The notes under the pieces were generated by a model that worked only from the letters and a program-made list of their open reading frames with translations, made no database searches and was not told the DNA's origin. Shown piece after piece: positions 15,486 to 22,455 of a stretch of DNA of 27,193 nucleotides. The stretch comes from a virus: positions 1 through 27,193 of IMG/VR virus record IMGVR_UViG_3300000265_000380. The stretch is one strand, 5' to 3'. A program made the position numbers and the translations under genes. Each line of letters opens with the position of its first letter. The stretch's first letter is position 1.

Positions 15486-15958
15486 TGAGAACTATACTAA
15501 TTATCTTAATCGGTTTAACACTAACCAACTGTGCCTCTACAAATAGATCACAAGTTGGTGCTGTGTTAGGTTCAACTACCACAACTGGTGCATGTGTGAG
15601 TATGGGTGTTTCAGATCCATACGCTATAGGCGCCTGTGCTGTTGTAGGTGCGTTTGCCGGTGCAGAAATTATGTATAATTCAGATTACGATGTACACAAC
15701 GCAGTATTCGTAGATCATTTAAATAATGGTCCAATAGGGTCAAGTTACACTAATTGGTACAATAAGAAGACAGGTAATTCTGGTATCATAAAAGTGACCA
15801 AGTCGTACATAGAAGCAGGTTTCAAGTGTAAAGATTATGACGCTACAGTGGACATAACAAGTCAATGGCCGTTGATCGGTGTTGGTGGTGTAAATAGAAA
15901 TACGGTATTTGGTACTACTTGTCAGTTACCAGATGGTCGTTGGGTGGAGTTAAAATAA
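15485..15958 (+). CDS. Lipoprotein related to the 17 kDa surface antigen family
   Basis: 157 residues. Signal peptide with lipobox LTNC (lipidated Cys16), then a Gly/Ala-rich zipper-like stretch (about 25-60, GACAVVGAFAGAE) and a C-terminal domain with SSYTNWYNKKTGNSG, FKCKDYDATV and FGTTCQLPDGRWVEL. This combination is characteristic of the RT0821/Lpp0805 or rickettsial 17 kDa antigen-like outer-membrane lipoproteins. The protein should be anchored to the host outer membrane. Such genes are normally cellular; capture from an alphaproteobacterial host is likely. Its last residues resemble those of the protein at 16618. Confidence 0.8.
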   Translation: MRTILIILIGLTLTNCASTNRSQVGAVLGSTTTTGACVSMGVSDPYAIGACAVVGAFAGAEIMYNSDYDVHNAVFVDHLNNGPIGSSYTNWYNKKTGNSGIIKVTKSYIEAGFKCKDYDATVDITSQWPLIGVGGVNRNTVFGTTCQLPDGRWVELK

Positions 15959-16146
15959 TGATACATAAAATAAGTGAACTATGTCAAAAGATTGATGGCA
16001 TTAAAAAAGTGAGTGACAATCTATATAATATTAAGTACAATCAGCCTAAAACTCCTGAAAGAGACGCTGAAGTGAATGCTTTAATAGAAGACATACAATT
16101 ACAATGTAAACTTGTAGCAAATGATAAAGGTGAATATGACAGATAA
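15958..16146 (+). CDS. Small unknown soluble protein
   Basis: 62 residues starting at the ATG overlapping the previous stop. Helical and charged (MIHKISELCQKIDGIKKVS), with KYNQPKTPERDAEVNALIEDIQ; no signal peptide. Sits between exported proteins and overlaps the next ORF by 11 bases. Unknown function. Confidence 0.65.
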   Translation: MIHKISELCQKIDGIKKVSDNLYNIKYNQPKTPERDAEVNALIEDIQLQCKLVANDKGEYDR

Positions 16147-16300
16147 TCCAACAATACAAAATCTTATAATAAGAAAAAGAATTTTAGAAGAATCTTTAGA
16201 GTGGAAACACAACCAGGCTCACGAAGATGAACTATATGAAACAAATGATACGTTAAAAAAACTTGGTCATAAGGAGAATGAAAATGTCAAAAGAATATAG
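16136..16300 (+). CDS. Small helical unknown protein
   Basis: 54 residues, charged throughout (RKRILEESLEWKHNQAHEDELYETND), probably one helical hairpin. ATG at 16136 overlaps the previous gene, and its stop lies 17 bases inside the next. It fills the gap completely, which supports it being real. No family recognised. Confidence 0.6.
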   Translation: MTDNPTIQNLIIRKRILEESLEWKHNQAHEDELYETNDTLKKLGHKENENVKRI

Positions 16301-16493
16301 CTCACACGATTGGCGAAAAAACACGGCTGACGCAATTGTGAGAAATGCAGAAACCTTTGATAAAATGCCTGTTAATGATTGTATAGTAACATTTAAAAAT
16401 CCACAATCTTTAAAAATAGAAGAAGTTGAATTATCAAGATTAGTTAGAGTCTTTGTTAATAATAGAGAAAGTCATAGAAGGAGTGTGAAGTGA
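16284..16493 (+). CDS. Small unknown protein
   Basis: 69 residues from ATG 16284, behind a strong AAGGAG 8 bases upstream; longer starts upstream lack such a site. N-terminal helix (YSSHDWRKNTADAIVRNAE), then a short strand region and basic end (NNRESHRRSVK). No motif recognised. Confidence 0.7.
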   Translation: MSKEYSSHDWRKNTADAIVRNAETFDKMPVNDCIVTFKNPQSLKIEEVELSRLVRVFVNNRESHRRSVK

Positions 16494-16618
16494 AAAATAT
16501 AATTACATTGGCAGTATTTGGCATGTTAGTTTATTTAACAATATCGGTACATAAACTTAACAGTGAAGTTTTTAGAGATTCAAGTATAATGATACCGATG
16601 GTAGGGAAACTTAAATAA
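16490..16618 (+). CDS. Tiny membrane protein
   Basis: 42 residues from GTG 16490, overlapping the previous stop and sharing TAATG with the next gene. One membrane segment (about 4-22, LAVFGMLVYLTISV) followed by a short polar tail. Too small to classify; it could be a signal-anchored peptide of the envelope cluster. Confidence 0.6.
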   Translation: MKNIITLAVFGMLVYLTISVHKLNSEVFRDSSIMIPMVGKLK

Positions 16619-17124
16619 TGAGATTTAGTTGGATTAGATTTTTTCTGTTATCAACCATAGTAATATCAATATTGTTAATGGTTAAAATGGCAAGAGCAGA
16701 GGTTGTAGGTTTAACGGCTGATCTATCTGGTAATATTGTACCTGTAAAAAGTGTAACAGTATCAGATACAGTTAATAAGACCATTGAGGTATTAGATAAA
16801 ATTGAAAGAGTTGAAAAAGAAAAAGATAAAGTTTATTACAATAAGATCACCACTATAGAACCGAAAAAGGCGGCTGATCAATATTGTTATGTAAAAATTA
16901 CCATAAAAGAAACAGATAACACTATTACTAAAGAGGAAACTTTAGAGTGTGCTGATGGTAGAAAAAAAGTAGACGGCCCAAGTTATTGGGAACTGTTTGC
17001 TCAGTTTTACTATAGAGATATCTCTACACCAGAGTACTGTAGAGTTTATAGTAGACCAAACCATGTCTTTAAATCGTTCGGAAAGACATGTCTTAACAAG
17101 GACGGTGAATGGAAGGTAAAATAA
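16618..17124 (+). CDS. Secreted protein with antigen-like C-terminus
   Basis: 168 residues. Signal peptide of about 27 residues with Ala-x-Ala-like site (KMARAEV), an acidic/basic helical stretch (EVLDKIERVEKEKDK) and a C-terminal domain with EYCRVYSR, FGKTCLNKDGEWKVK. That end matches the lipoprotein at 15485 in pattern (C-K/R-x-Y, FG-x-TC-xxx-DG-x-W). It lacks the lipobox, so the product is probably periplasmic. Likely a distant relative of the surface-antigen family, acting together with the lipoprotein. Confidence 0.7.
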   Translation: MRFSWIRFFLLSTIVISILLMVKMARAEVVGLTADLSGNIVPVKSVTVSDTVNKTIEVLDKIERVEKEKDKVYYNKITTIEPKKAADQYCYVKITIKETDNTITKEETLECADGRKKVDGPSYWELFAQFYYRDISTPEYCRVYSRPNHVFKSFGKTCLNKDGEWKVK

Positions 17125-17270
17125 TGATTAAAAATATGATCATTTTATCACTTTTATTTGTAATTATTACTGGTATCTCGGCTGGAGAGTTTCTGGACTA
17201 TGTTCAAATGGGGCTTGACAAACTTGGTCAACTAGTATATACTGTAAAAAGTGAGGTAAATAATATATGA
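17124..17270 (+). CDS. Tiny membrane or secreted protein
   Basis: 48 residues. Hydrophobic segment (about 4-18, MIILSLLFVIITGIS) ending GISAGEF, which may be a signal peptide or a membrane anchor, followed by an amphipathic helix (LDKLGQLVYTVKSEV). It begins at TAATG and its stop overlaps the next start. A promoter for the next gene lies inside it. Confidence 0.6.
   Translation: MIKNMIILSLLFVIITGISAGEFLDYVQMGLDKLGQLVYTVKSEVNNI
17215..17243 (+). promoter_or_regulatory. Promoter for the LPP20-like lipoprotein operon
   Basis: TTGACA (17215-17220), 17 bases, TATACT (17238-17243), preceded by GGC. Start expected at about 17250; GAGG at 17253-17256 is the ribosome site for the ATG at 17267. Confidence 0.75.
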
Positions 17271-17890
17271 TGAAAAACAAAGTAAGTAAACTTATTGGAG
17301 TATGTGTGGCAGGCCTATTAATGGCTAACTGTTCAGCAACTTACAATATGAAGTCAGAAAAAGGCAAAGTGTTAAATCAAGTACCGAAGTGGTATATGTC
17401 TGATTTTTCTGAATCAAAAGCATGTGATACGCCAAGATTTGGTAAACTAAAAGATAAAATGTGTATCTTTGGTGTTGGTACTGCTGTATCGCCAGACTTA
17501 AATCTAGCAATAGAAAAAGGTATGATGATAGCAAAGGCAGAGTTAGCCGACATTATCAAAGGCGAAATGAATAAGTCTAGTAAACAATTCATTACTGAAC
17601 TAGGAAAGAACAATAACAAGACAACTGTATCAGAGGTTGAGTCTACAATTGTAAACTTAATTAAAGAAACACCAGTTAGAGGTTATGAAATCTTTGCTAA
17701 AGATGTTACTATTACTAAAAACGGATACTACAGAGCTTGGATTGGTTTAAGATTACCAATGGGTGAATTTAACAAGATGTATAATTTCACTATTGAAGAA
17801 GCTGTAGATTCTTATAACGTTAAGATGAAAGCTAATGTAGCTTATGACAACTTAATGAAAGAAAAAAATGAAGATAGTAATATACAGTAA
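17267..17890 (+). CDS. LPP20-like outer-membrane lipoprotein
   Basis: 207 residues. Signal peptide with lipobox LMANC (lipidated Cys22). The mature part has PKWYMSD followed by CIFGVGTAVSPDLNLAIEKGMMIAKAELADII, the pattern of the LPP20 family, and near the end YYRAWIGLRLPMGEFN. LPP20 proteins are envelope lipoproteins of largely unknown function; the fold is a helix-beta domain thought to sit in the periplasm. Own promoter, then glutaredoxin gene overlapping by 23 bases. Cellular origin is likely, and it may bind wall or outer-membrane partners to alter host surface or help lysis. Confidence 0.75.
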   Translation: MMKNKVSKLIGVCVAGLLMANCSATYNMKSEKGKVLNQVPKWYMSDFSESKACDTPRFGKLKDKMCIFGVGTAVSPDLNLAIEKGMMIAKAELADIIKGEMNKSSKQFITELGKNNNKTTVSEVESTIVNLIKETPVRGYEIFAKDVTITKNGYYRAWIGLRLPMGEFNKMYNFTIEEAVDSYNVKMKANVAYDNLMKEKNEDSNIQ

Positions 17891-18143
17891 ATCAAACTGT
17901 CAATTTTGTGGCAAGGCCAAAGACTTGGTTAAGAAACTAGGCCTTGAATACACAGAAAAGTCTTTAGAGAAAGACTTTGGTTCTGATCCTAGTAAACTAA
18001 TTGAAGACATAGGTAAAAAAGTTATGTCTATGCCACAAGTTAAGATTGACGATGAGTTAATTGGTGGTTATAATCAGATGTTAGAATACTTTGTTGAAAA
18101 AGGTATGATAAACTTTCAAGGTGAAGTAATAGACAATGGCTGA
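17868..18143 (+). CDS. Glutaredoxin
   Basis: 91 residues. Active site CQFC (Cys11-Cys14) in IVIYSKSNCQFCGKAK, cis-proline in SMPQVKID and the GG of LIGGYNQ: a complete glutaredoxin fold of short length. It reduces disulfides with glutathione and would be a natural electron donor to the C-terminal dithiol of phage NrdA. A glutaredoxin near reductase genes is common in T4-like phages, though here it is 11 kb away, in the next operon. Confidence 0.93.
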   Translation: MKIVIYSKSNCQFCGKAKDLVKKLGLEYTEKSLEKDFGSDPSKLIEDIGKKVMSMPQVKIDDELIGGYNQMLEYFVEKGMINFQGEVIDNG

Positions 18144-18627
18144 TAAAGATAATGTAATACAGTTTCCTACAAATAAAATTGTAAGAAACGTAGATACTGA
18201 AAACCAAAAGGCACAGAATAAGATTAACGAGCAGTTAAAGTATAAACAAACAAAACAATTTATTGAACACCAAGTAGACGATATAGTTATGAATTTAATA
18301 AACAGTTTTTTAGACCTAGGCATTAAAACAGATAAGGTTAATTTTACAAAAGACCTTGCCATGGTTGTTGACTCTATGAGAGGTTTAATATACAGAGATT
18401 TTGGTATGAAACATACATCACACTCATTGATTGATAAGATTGTTGAAGTTAAACAAATGAAAAATGGTCATAGATCGGCTACCATAGACTACAGTAAGGT
18501 CATGGAGACAGGCACAACAACTAAACCATTTAATAAAGAGATAAAAACTGAACTAGATGACCTATCAAATGGTGCTGGTATGTTTTTTGAAACAGATAGT
18601 GATCTAGGTAATGATGATGACAAATAG
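18136..18627 (+). CDS. Conserved T4-like marine phage protein of unknown function
   Basis: 163 residues, soluble. Starts with DNVIQFPTNKIV, a phrase I associate with uncharacterised T4-like cyanophage proteins; the middle is helical (FLDLGIKTDKVNFTKDLAMV). Acidic C-terminal tail (DSDLGNDDDK). No domain gives a function. Overlaps glutaredoxin by 8 bases. Confidence 0.75.
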   Translation: MADKDNVIQFPTNKIVRNVDTENQKAQNKINEQLKYKQTKQFIEHQVDDIVMNLINSFLDLGIKTDKVNFTKDLAMVVDSMRGLIYRDFGMKHTSHSLIDKIVEVKQMKNGHRSATIDYSKVMETGTTTKPFNKEIKTELDDLSNGAGMFFETDSDLGNDDDK

Positions 18628-18712
18628 AATTTACAGAATTACTCCGGTAATCGCCTCAGCAGGTTGTAAAATAGCAATTAATAATAATATAGGAGACTTA
18701 AACAATGTTTAA
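18611..18712 (+). CDS. Possible 31-33 residue peptide
   Basis: Three ATG codons in a row (18611, 18614, 18617) open a frame ending TAA at 18710-18712, overlapping the stop of the previous gene and the ATG of the next (18705). Sequence includes RITPVIASAGCKIAINNN. It contains the AGGAG ribosome site of the next gene, so it may be a translated coupler, or it may be incidental. Confidence 0.35.
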   Translation: MMMTNRIYRITPVIASAGCKIAINNNIGDLNNV

Positions 18713-18995
18713 TTCAATTAAAAATGCGCTTAGAGGTAGACCATCTTTAAGTAAGACTCAAAAGGTATTAAATCTTTTGAACAAAGGTGAAGCTGTATCT
18801 TGGACAGTGCTAAGAAACAAGTTTGACCTTAAATCGCCAAGAGCGATGGTTGATAAATTAAGATCACAAGGTAACATGATCTATATCAACAAAACAGCAA
18901 AAGGTACTTCATACAGAGTTGGTACTGCCTCAAAAGCTATTATAGCTGCCGGTATTACTAAGCTTTATGGAACTCCATTCGCTTACAAGAACTAG
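18705..18995 (+). CDS. Small winged-helix protein, T4-like marine phage family
   Basis: 96 residues. SKTQKVLNLLNKGEAVSW, then TVLRNKFDLKSPRAMVDKLRSQG, then a beta hairpin (MIYINKTAKGTSYRVG) give a winged helix-turn-helix of the DNA-binding kind, with the second helix rich in Arg/Lys. I know similar proteins from cyanophages, without known target. ATAGGAG upstream is a good ribosome site. It may act as a small transcription regulator. Confidence 0.8.
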   Translation: MFNSIKNALRGRPSLSKTQKVLNLLNKGEAVSWTVLRNKFDLKSPRAMVDKLRSQGNMIYINKTAKGTSYRVGTASKAIIAAGITKLYGTPFAYKN

Positions 18996-19007
18996 TATAG
19001 TTAGTAT

Positions 19008-19027
19008 GGTGGCGAGAAATCGCCACC
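19008..19027 (+). terminator. Perfect stem-loop with GAAA tetraloop
   Basis: GGTGGCGA, loop GAAA, TCGCCACC: 8 paired bases, GC-rich in AT-rich surroundings, 13 bases after the winged-helix gene. There is no T run after it, so it is a poor intrinsic terminator; GNRA tetraloops on strong stems suit RNA ends, processing sites or stabilisers. The next ATG follows at 19049 with its own AACGGAG. Confidence 0.55.
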
Positions 19028-19048
19028 TACACCAACCAACGGAGATTT

Positions 19049-19258
19049 ATGTCAAGCAAAGCACAACTTAAAAAACAAATTGAAACATTACAAGATACCA
19101 ACAAATGGTTTAAAAAACAAATAGAACCACATGATTGTGGCTGGATGTGGACAACTATTGATGGTATCAAATACAGAATTAAAGTATTAAAGAGAAGATT
19201 AAAAGCAAAAGAAAAAGGTAAAACAATCAAAGAAAAACATTGGAGTGATTACGAATGA
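19049..19258 (+). CDS. Small coiled-coil protein
   Basis: 69 residues. Heptad-like repeat (QLKKQIETLQDTNKWFKKQIE), a central HDCGWMWTTIDG and a basic helix (IKVLKRRLKAKEKGKTIKEK). Ribosome site ACGGAG 8 bases upstream. Overlaps RNase H by 4 bases, so probably made with it. Unknown role. Confidence 0.75.
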   Translation: MSSKAQLKKQIETLQDTNKWFKKQIEPHDCGWMWTTIDGIKYRIKVLKRRLKAKEKGKTIKEKHWSDYE

Positions 19259-20106
19259 TTCTAGTAGATTTAAATCAAGTATTAATATCTAACTTAATGG
19301 TGCAGACCAGAGGCAAAGCAGAGGTCAAACCTAACATGGAAATGGTGAGAAGTATGGTATTAAATTCATTACGTGGTTTTAATCTAAAATTTAGAGACGA
19401 GTATGGTAAAATGGTGTTGTGTTCAGACGCTTCAAATCCATGGAGAAGAGCAATCTTTCCACACTACAAACACGGTAGACGAAAAGGTAGAACCGATTCA
19501 GATACAGATTGGAATAACATCTTTGCTATAATGGCAGAGATCAAAAAAGAATTAGTTGATAACTTTCCATACGTAGTTATGCATGTAGATAACGCAGAAG
19601 CAGATGATATTATTGCTACTATGATAAAGTTAAGAGAAGAAGATAAGTATTTGATCGTGTCAGGTGACAAAGACTTTATTCAATTACATCACTACGGAGA
19701 TGTGTATCAATTTTCTCCTATACTAAAAGGGTATATTGGTGAACAAATTGACCCTATACAATTCTTACACGAACAAATTATAAAAGGTGATAGATCAGAT
19801 GGTGTACCAAACATATTAAGTCCAGATGATATCTTTCTACAAGAGGGAGCCAGACAGAAACCTATCAACAAGAAAAGACTAGAAGAATTTAAAAATATTG
19901 AAAGAAATGCTACAATAGAATCTGAATATAAGAAGAACTATCAAAGAAATAAGACTTTGATTGACTTATCTCAAATACCAGATAACATAGAAAAAAGCAT
20001 TATAAATACTTTTAGAGACTATAAAGTTAAAGATAGGTCGCTCCTATTAAATTACTTTATAGAAAATAAAATGAAGACATTAATTGAACAAGTGAATGAC
20101 TTCTAA
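19255..20106 (+). CDS. rnh: Ribonuclease H, T4 Rnh type (5'-3' exonuclease)
   Basis: 283 residues, somewhat shorter than T4 RNase H (305). It removes RNA primers from Okazaki fragments. The FEN-like metal cluster is visible: the first Asp (LVDLNQVL), ADDIIA near residue 118 and SGDKDFIQL near residue 140, then helix-hairpin-type basic stretches (GARQKPINKKRLEEF). Overlaps the coiled-coil gene by 4 bases. With the gp61-type primase it makes the lagging-strand maturation set. Confidence 0.92.
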   Translation: MILVDLNQVLISNLMVQTRGKAEVKPNMEMVRSMVLNSLRGFNLKFRDEYGKMVLCSDASNPWRRAIFPHYKHGRRKGRTDSDTDWNNIFAIMAEIKKELVDNFPYVVMHVDNAEADDIIATMIKLREEDKYLIVSGDKDFIQLHHYGDVYQFSPILKGYIGEQIDPIQFLHEQIIKGDRSDGVPNILSPDDIFLQEGARQKPINKKRLEEFKNIERNATIESEYKKNYQRNKTLIDLSQIPDNIEKSIINTFRDYKVKDRSLLLNYFIENKMKTLIEQVNDF

Positions 20107-20127
20107 CACATATATGGAGAATAAATT

Positions 20128-20655
20128 ATGGCTATAGTAAAACAATCATCAGCAATGATGGCCGCTAACAGAACCAGTGGGTCAACAGAACCTACTGTAC
20201 ACGAAATCTTTACATTGATTAACAATGCAAAAGACAAAACAAAAAAAATAGAAATCTTAAAAAAACATGACACTCAAGCAATGAGACAGTTGCTTAAGGC
20301 TGCATTTGATCCTAAAATAGAGTTTGCATTACCAGATGGTACACCACCATTTATTAGAAATGAAGCTCCAGCAGGTACAGAGCATACAAGTCTGTTTTAT
20401 GCAAGTAAGAAACTATGGAGATTTGTTAAAGGTGCAGATAATGAAACCAAACAAATGACCAGAGAGAAAATGTTTCTAGGTCTATTAGAGTCTTTACATG
20501 AGAAAGACGCCGATGTATTAATTGGTATAAAAGACAAGAAAATTAATAACATGTACAAAGGTTTAACAGCACAAATGGTCAGAGAGACTTTTAACTGGAC
20601 AACAGACTTTGTAAAATCAGACGGTAAGTCGATTCTAAAAGAATTACTATCTTAA
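20128..20655 (+). CDS. DUF6433-like protein of T4-like marine phages
   Basis: 175 residues. Characteristic phrases: VHEIFTLINNAKDKTKKIEIL, then ALPDGTPPFIRNEAPAGTEH, a helical FVKGADNETKQMTREKMF and MYKGLTAQMVRETFNW. I recognise this as the cyanophage-wide DUF6433 pattern. No enzyme motif; role unknown, but conserved in position near replication genes. Ribosome site TGGAG 8-9 bases upstream. Confidence 0.8.
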   Translation: MAIVKQSSAMMAANRTSGSTEPTVHEIFTLINNAKDKTKKIEILKKHDTQAMRQLLKAAFDPKIEFALPDGTPPFIRNEAPAGTEHTSLFYASKKLWRFVKGADNETKQMTREKMFLGLLESLHEKDADVLIGIKDKKINNMYKGLTAQMVRETFNWTTDFVKSDGKSILKELLS

Positions 20656-20664
20656 AACCTCACA

Positions 20665-20699
20665 TTTTTAAGGGTGCGACACAACGTACCCTTGAAAAA
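20665..20699 (+). terminator. Long stem-loop after the DUF6433 gene
   Basis: TTTTT-AAGGGTGCG, loop ACACAA, CGTACCCTT-G-AAAAA: 9 paired bases with one G-U pair, extended by five A-T pairs after a bulged G. Lies between a stop and the next promoter, where a terminator is expected. It lacks a T run on the + strand, so termination may be weak or Rho-assisted. Confidence 0.55.
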
Positions 20700-20735
20700 C
20701 CCTTATAAATCAACGCTTTTAAATTTATTTTCTGC

Positions 20736-20764
20736 TTGACTTTTATGTCAGGTTGTGGTATCCT
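20736..20764 (+). promoter_or_regulatory. Promoter of the 20.8-23.5 kb operon
   Basis: TTGACT (20736-20741), 17-base spacer, TATCCT (20759-20764) with extended -10 TGG, preceded by TGC. Start expected at about 20771; leader of 24 bases with AAGAAAGG as ribosome site. CCTTATAAATC upstream (20701-20711) resembles a T4 late box imperfectly. Confidence 0.65.
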
Positions 20765-20794
20765 AAATATATAAAAAGAAAGGTATATTACATT

Positions 20795-21124
20795 ATGAAA
20801 AAAGCGATACTATTTTTAGCTGTACTTTGGTTAGGTTTAAACGCCTTTGCTAATTCAGTTAAAGCAGATGACTATAGCAAGGCAGTTATTGGCCATGTTA
20901 TATCAGAGACTATTAAGAACAATGAGATAGATCACAAGTCTATTATGGAGGGTGAACTATCTAAACTTGGACACCTTTACGCTTTGGAAATGGTTTCTAT
21001 TTTAGAAAAACATTTACCATACATACTTGATTCTGTTATGACAGAGTTGAGATTGAAAGCAGACCTTGAATATAAATGCAAGTTGCTTGAAGATACTAAA
21101 GCAGTTGACAAAGATTGTATATAA
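20795..21124 (+). CDS. Secreted small protein
   Basis: 109 residues from ATG 20795; an upstream in-frame start would cross the promoter. Signal peptide (KKAILFLAVLWLGLNAFA) with likely cleavage at or before VKADD, leaving a helical mature protein with two Cys (EYKCK, KDCI) near the end. Not recognised. First gene of an operon that includes a wall hydrolase, so a periplasmic lysis or inhibitory role is possible. Confidence 0.75.
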   Translation: MKKAILFLAVLWLGLNAFANSVKADDYSKAVIGHVISETIKNNEIDHKSIMEGELSKLGHLYALEMVSILEKHLPYILDSVMTELRLKADLEYKCKLLEDTKAVDKDCI

Positions 21125-21154
21125 TGATTAACTTAAAATTAGGAGAACAAAAAA

Positions 21155-21571
21155 TTGTTAAGAAGATCAACAAAATACACAAAGACAAAGAAGCTATTGA
21201 CTGCTGACCTTACCAAAAAATCATCTAAAAGGAAATATAAAACAAAATATATTGACATAAAAAGATATTTTATTATGATAAATGAACTAGTATTTGATAA
21301 CAAATTGTCGCCGTTTAATAAAGTATATATTAAACAGATGAGAAATAGAACACTTGGTCAAGTTATAACTTATGATTGGGAAAGACGAGGTACAAGAGAG
21401 TACGAGCTTCATATGTTACCGACATACGAAGACAAACAAGAATTTGCTAATACGTTAGCACATGAAATGGTTCATCTACACCAGATGGCCAACGAGGGCG
21501 ATACTGGTAACCATAACGCCTTATTTTATAGTTACCGAAGTAAATTAAACAAAGTAGGATTGGACTTATAA
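21155..21571 (+). CDS. SprT-like zinc metalloprotease
   Basis: 138 residues from TTG 21155, which has AGGAG 9 bases upstream. The zinc site LAHEMVHLHQ (His103, Glu104, His107) with third ligand His120 (GNHNALF) and an upstream FDNKLSPFNKVYI fit a SprT-like protease as found in phages. The N-terminal 38 residues are very basic and may bind DNA. Alternative ATG at 21275 would remove them but still keep the whole core. A 27-codon ORF (21124-21207) in another frame overlaps the start and is probably not real. Confidence 0.82.
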   Translation: MLRRSTKYTKTKKLLTADLTKKSSKRKYKTKYIDIKRYFIMINELVFDNKLSPFNKVYIKQMRNRTLGQVITYDWERRGTREYELHMLPTYEDKQEFANTLAHEMVHLHQMANEGDTGNHNALFYSYRSKLNKVGLDL

Positions 21572-21573
21572 TT

Positions 21574-21885
21574 ATGAGTAATATGATGAGAAGAAAAGTG
21601 AAAGAACTTGACCCTTACCTTAAAGGTAGAATAGGCGAGGCAATAATACAACTAGAAGAATTAAAGAAACCATCAAATGTAATAGGTACTTCAAAAGTAT
21701 ACTATACTGGCAATTGGGCTAAAGATGTATATGATAACTTTACAGATAAACAGGCAGCTGTTATATTTTCTAAAGTGGCTAAAATGAAAGATGGTTTATC
21801 GTTAACACAAACGAAGTTACCAGGTTTTGTAGATGAGGAAGGACAAGAGTGGACTGGTTATGATTATGTTGCGAGGAAAATATGA
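21574..21885 (+). CDS. Unknown small protein
   Basis: 103 residues, soluble, starting MSNMMRRKVKELDPYLKGRI and rich in Lys, Asp and Tyr. No motif. It overlaps the wall-hydrolase gene by 4 bases and so probably belongs to the same operon. Function unknown. Confidence 0.75.
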   Translation: MSNMMRRKVKELDPYLKGRIGEAIIQLEELKKPSNVIGTSKVYYTGNWAKDVYDNFTDKQAAVIFSKVAKMKDGLSLTQTKLPGFVDEEGQEWTGYDYVARKI

Positions 21886-22454
21886 TTGTAGTAAAAACAA
21901 TAGTAAGAACTTTAATGTTCGTAGTTGTAGTTTTATTTTGTGTATCAACTTTACACTTCTATAAGATACAAGCTAACGAGAGTCTACCGACTAGACCTAA
22001 CTTTGAACATACAAACAATCAACAATTTATAGACAACGTTAATCAGTGTATAGATTATATCTATTTCTATGACAAGACAGTTAACAAGGTAGATAAAGAT
22101 TTACTATTAGCACAGGCAGCTCTAGAGTCTGGTTGGGGTAACAGTAGATTTGCCAGAGTTGGTAAAAACCTATTTGGTATTAGAACTTATAATCTACAAG
22201 AACCACATATGTTGCCTTCAAACAATCCTAAAAAATGGGGAGTTAAAGTATTTCAACACGAGTGTGATGGTGTATTACACTATATAAATACTTTAAGTAA
22301 TCACCATGCTTACGAGAAGTACAGAGAACTATTAGCTACAGGTGCAGATAGTTTAGAATTAGTTGAAACACTTGACTCATATGCCAGTGATAAAGACTAT
22401 TTCTGGAAAGTAAAAAGTATCATTAAAAAGATAAGAGAAAACTACAAACACTAA
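21882..22454 (+). CDS. Bax-like glucosaminidase (peptidoglycan hydrolase)
   Basis: 190 residues. An N-terminal hydrophobic segment (about 6-28) ending KIQANES is a signal peptide or signal anchor. The catalytic domain contains LLAQAALESGWGNSRFA (likely acid Glu82) and GKNLFGIRTY, the hallmarks of the glucosaminidase/Bax family (PF01832), which cuts the sugar backbone of the wall. The export segment suggests it acts in the periplasm, as a signal-anchor-release type endolysin or as a lysis accessory. An M15 peptidase at the end of the window is a second candidate endolysin. Confidence 0.85.
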   Translation: MIVVKTIVRTLMFVVVVLFCVSTLHFYKIQANESLPTRPNFEHTNNQQFIDNVNQCIDYIYFYDKTVNKVDKDLLLAQAALESGWGNSRFARVGKNLFGIRTYNLQEPHMLPSNNPKKWGVKVFQHECDGVLHYINTLSNHHAYEKYRELLATGADSLELVETLDSYASDKDYFWKVKSIIKKIRENYKH

Positions 22455-22455
22455 T

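Noticed and set aside
21124-21207. 27-codon frame before the SprT-like protease
   Set aside because: Starts at TAATG, but it overlaps the likely TTG start and ribosome site of the protease and its product has no recognisable feature.
21252-21279. TTGACA-N16-TATGAT in the SprT gene
   Set aside because: Good match, but inside a coding region, without the GC prefix of the other promoters, and with no gene start following.
22371-22399. CTTGACT inside the glucosaminidase gene
   Set aside because: No acceptable -10 at 16-18 bases (GACTAT) and no preceding G; treated as coding coincidence.
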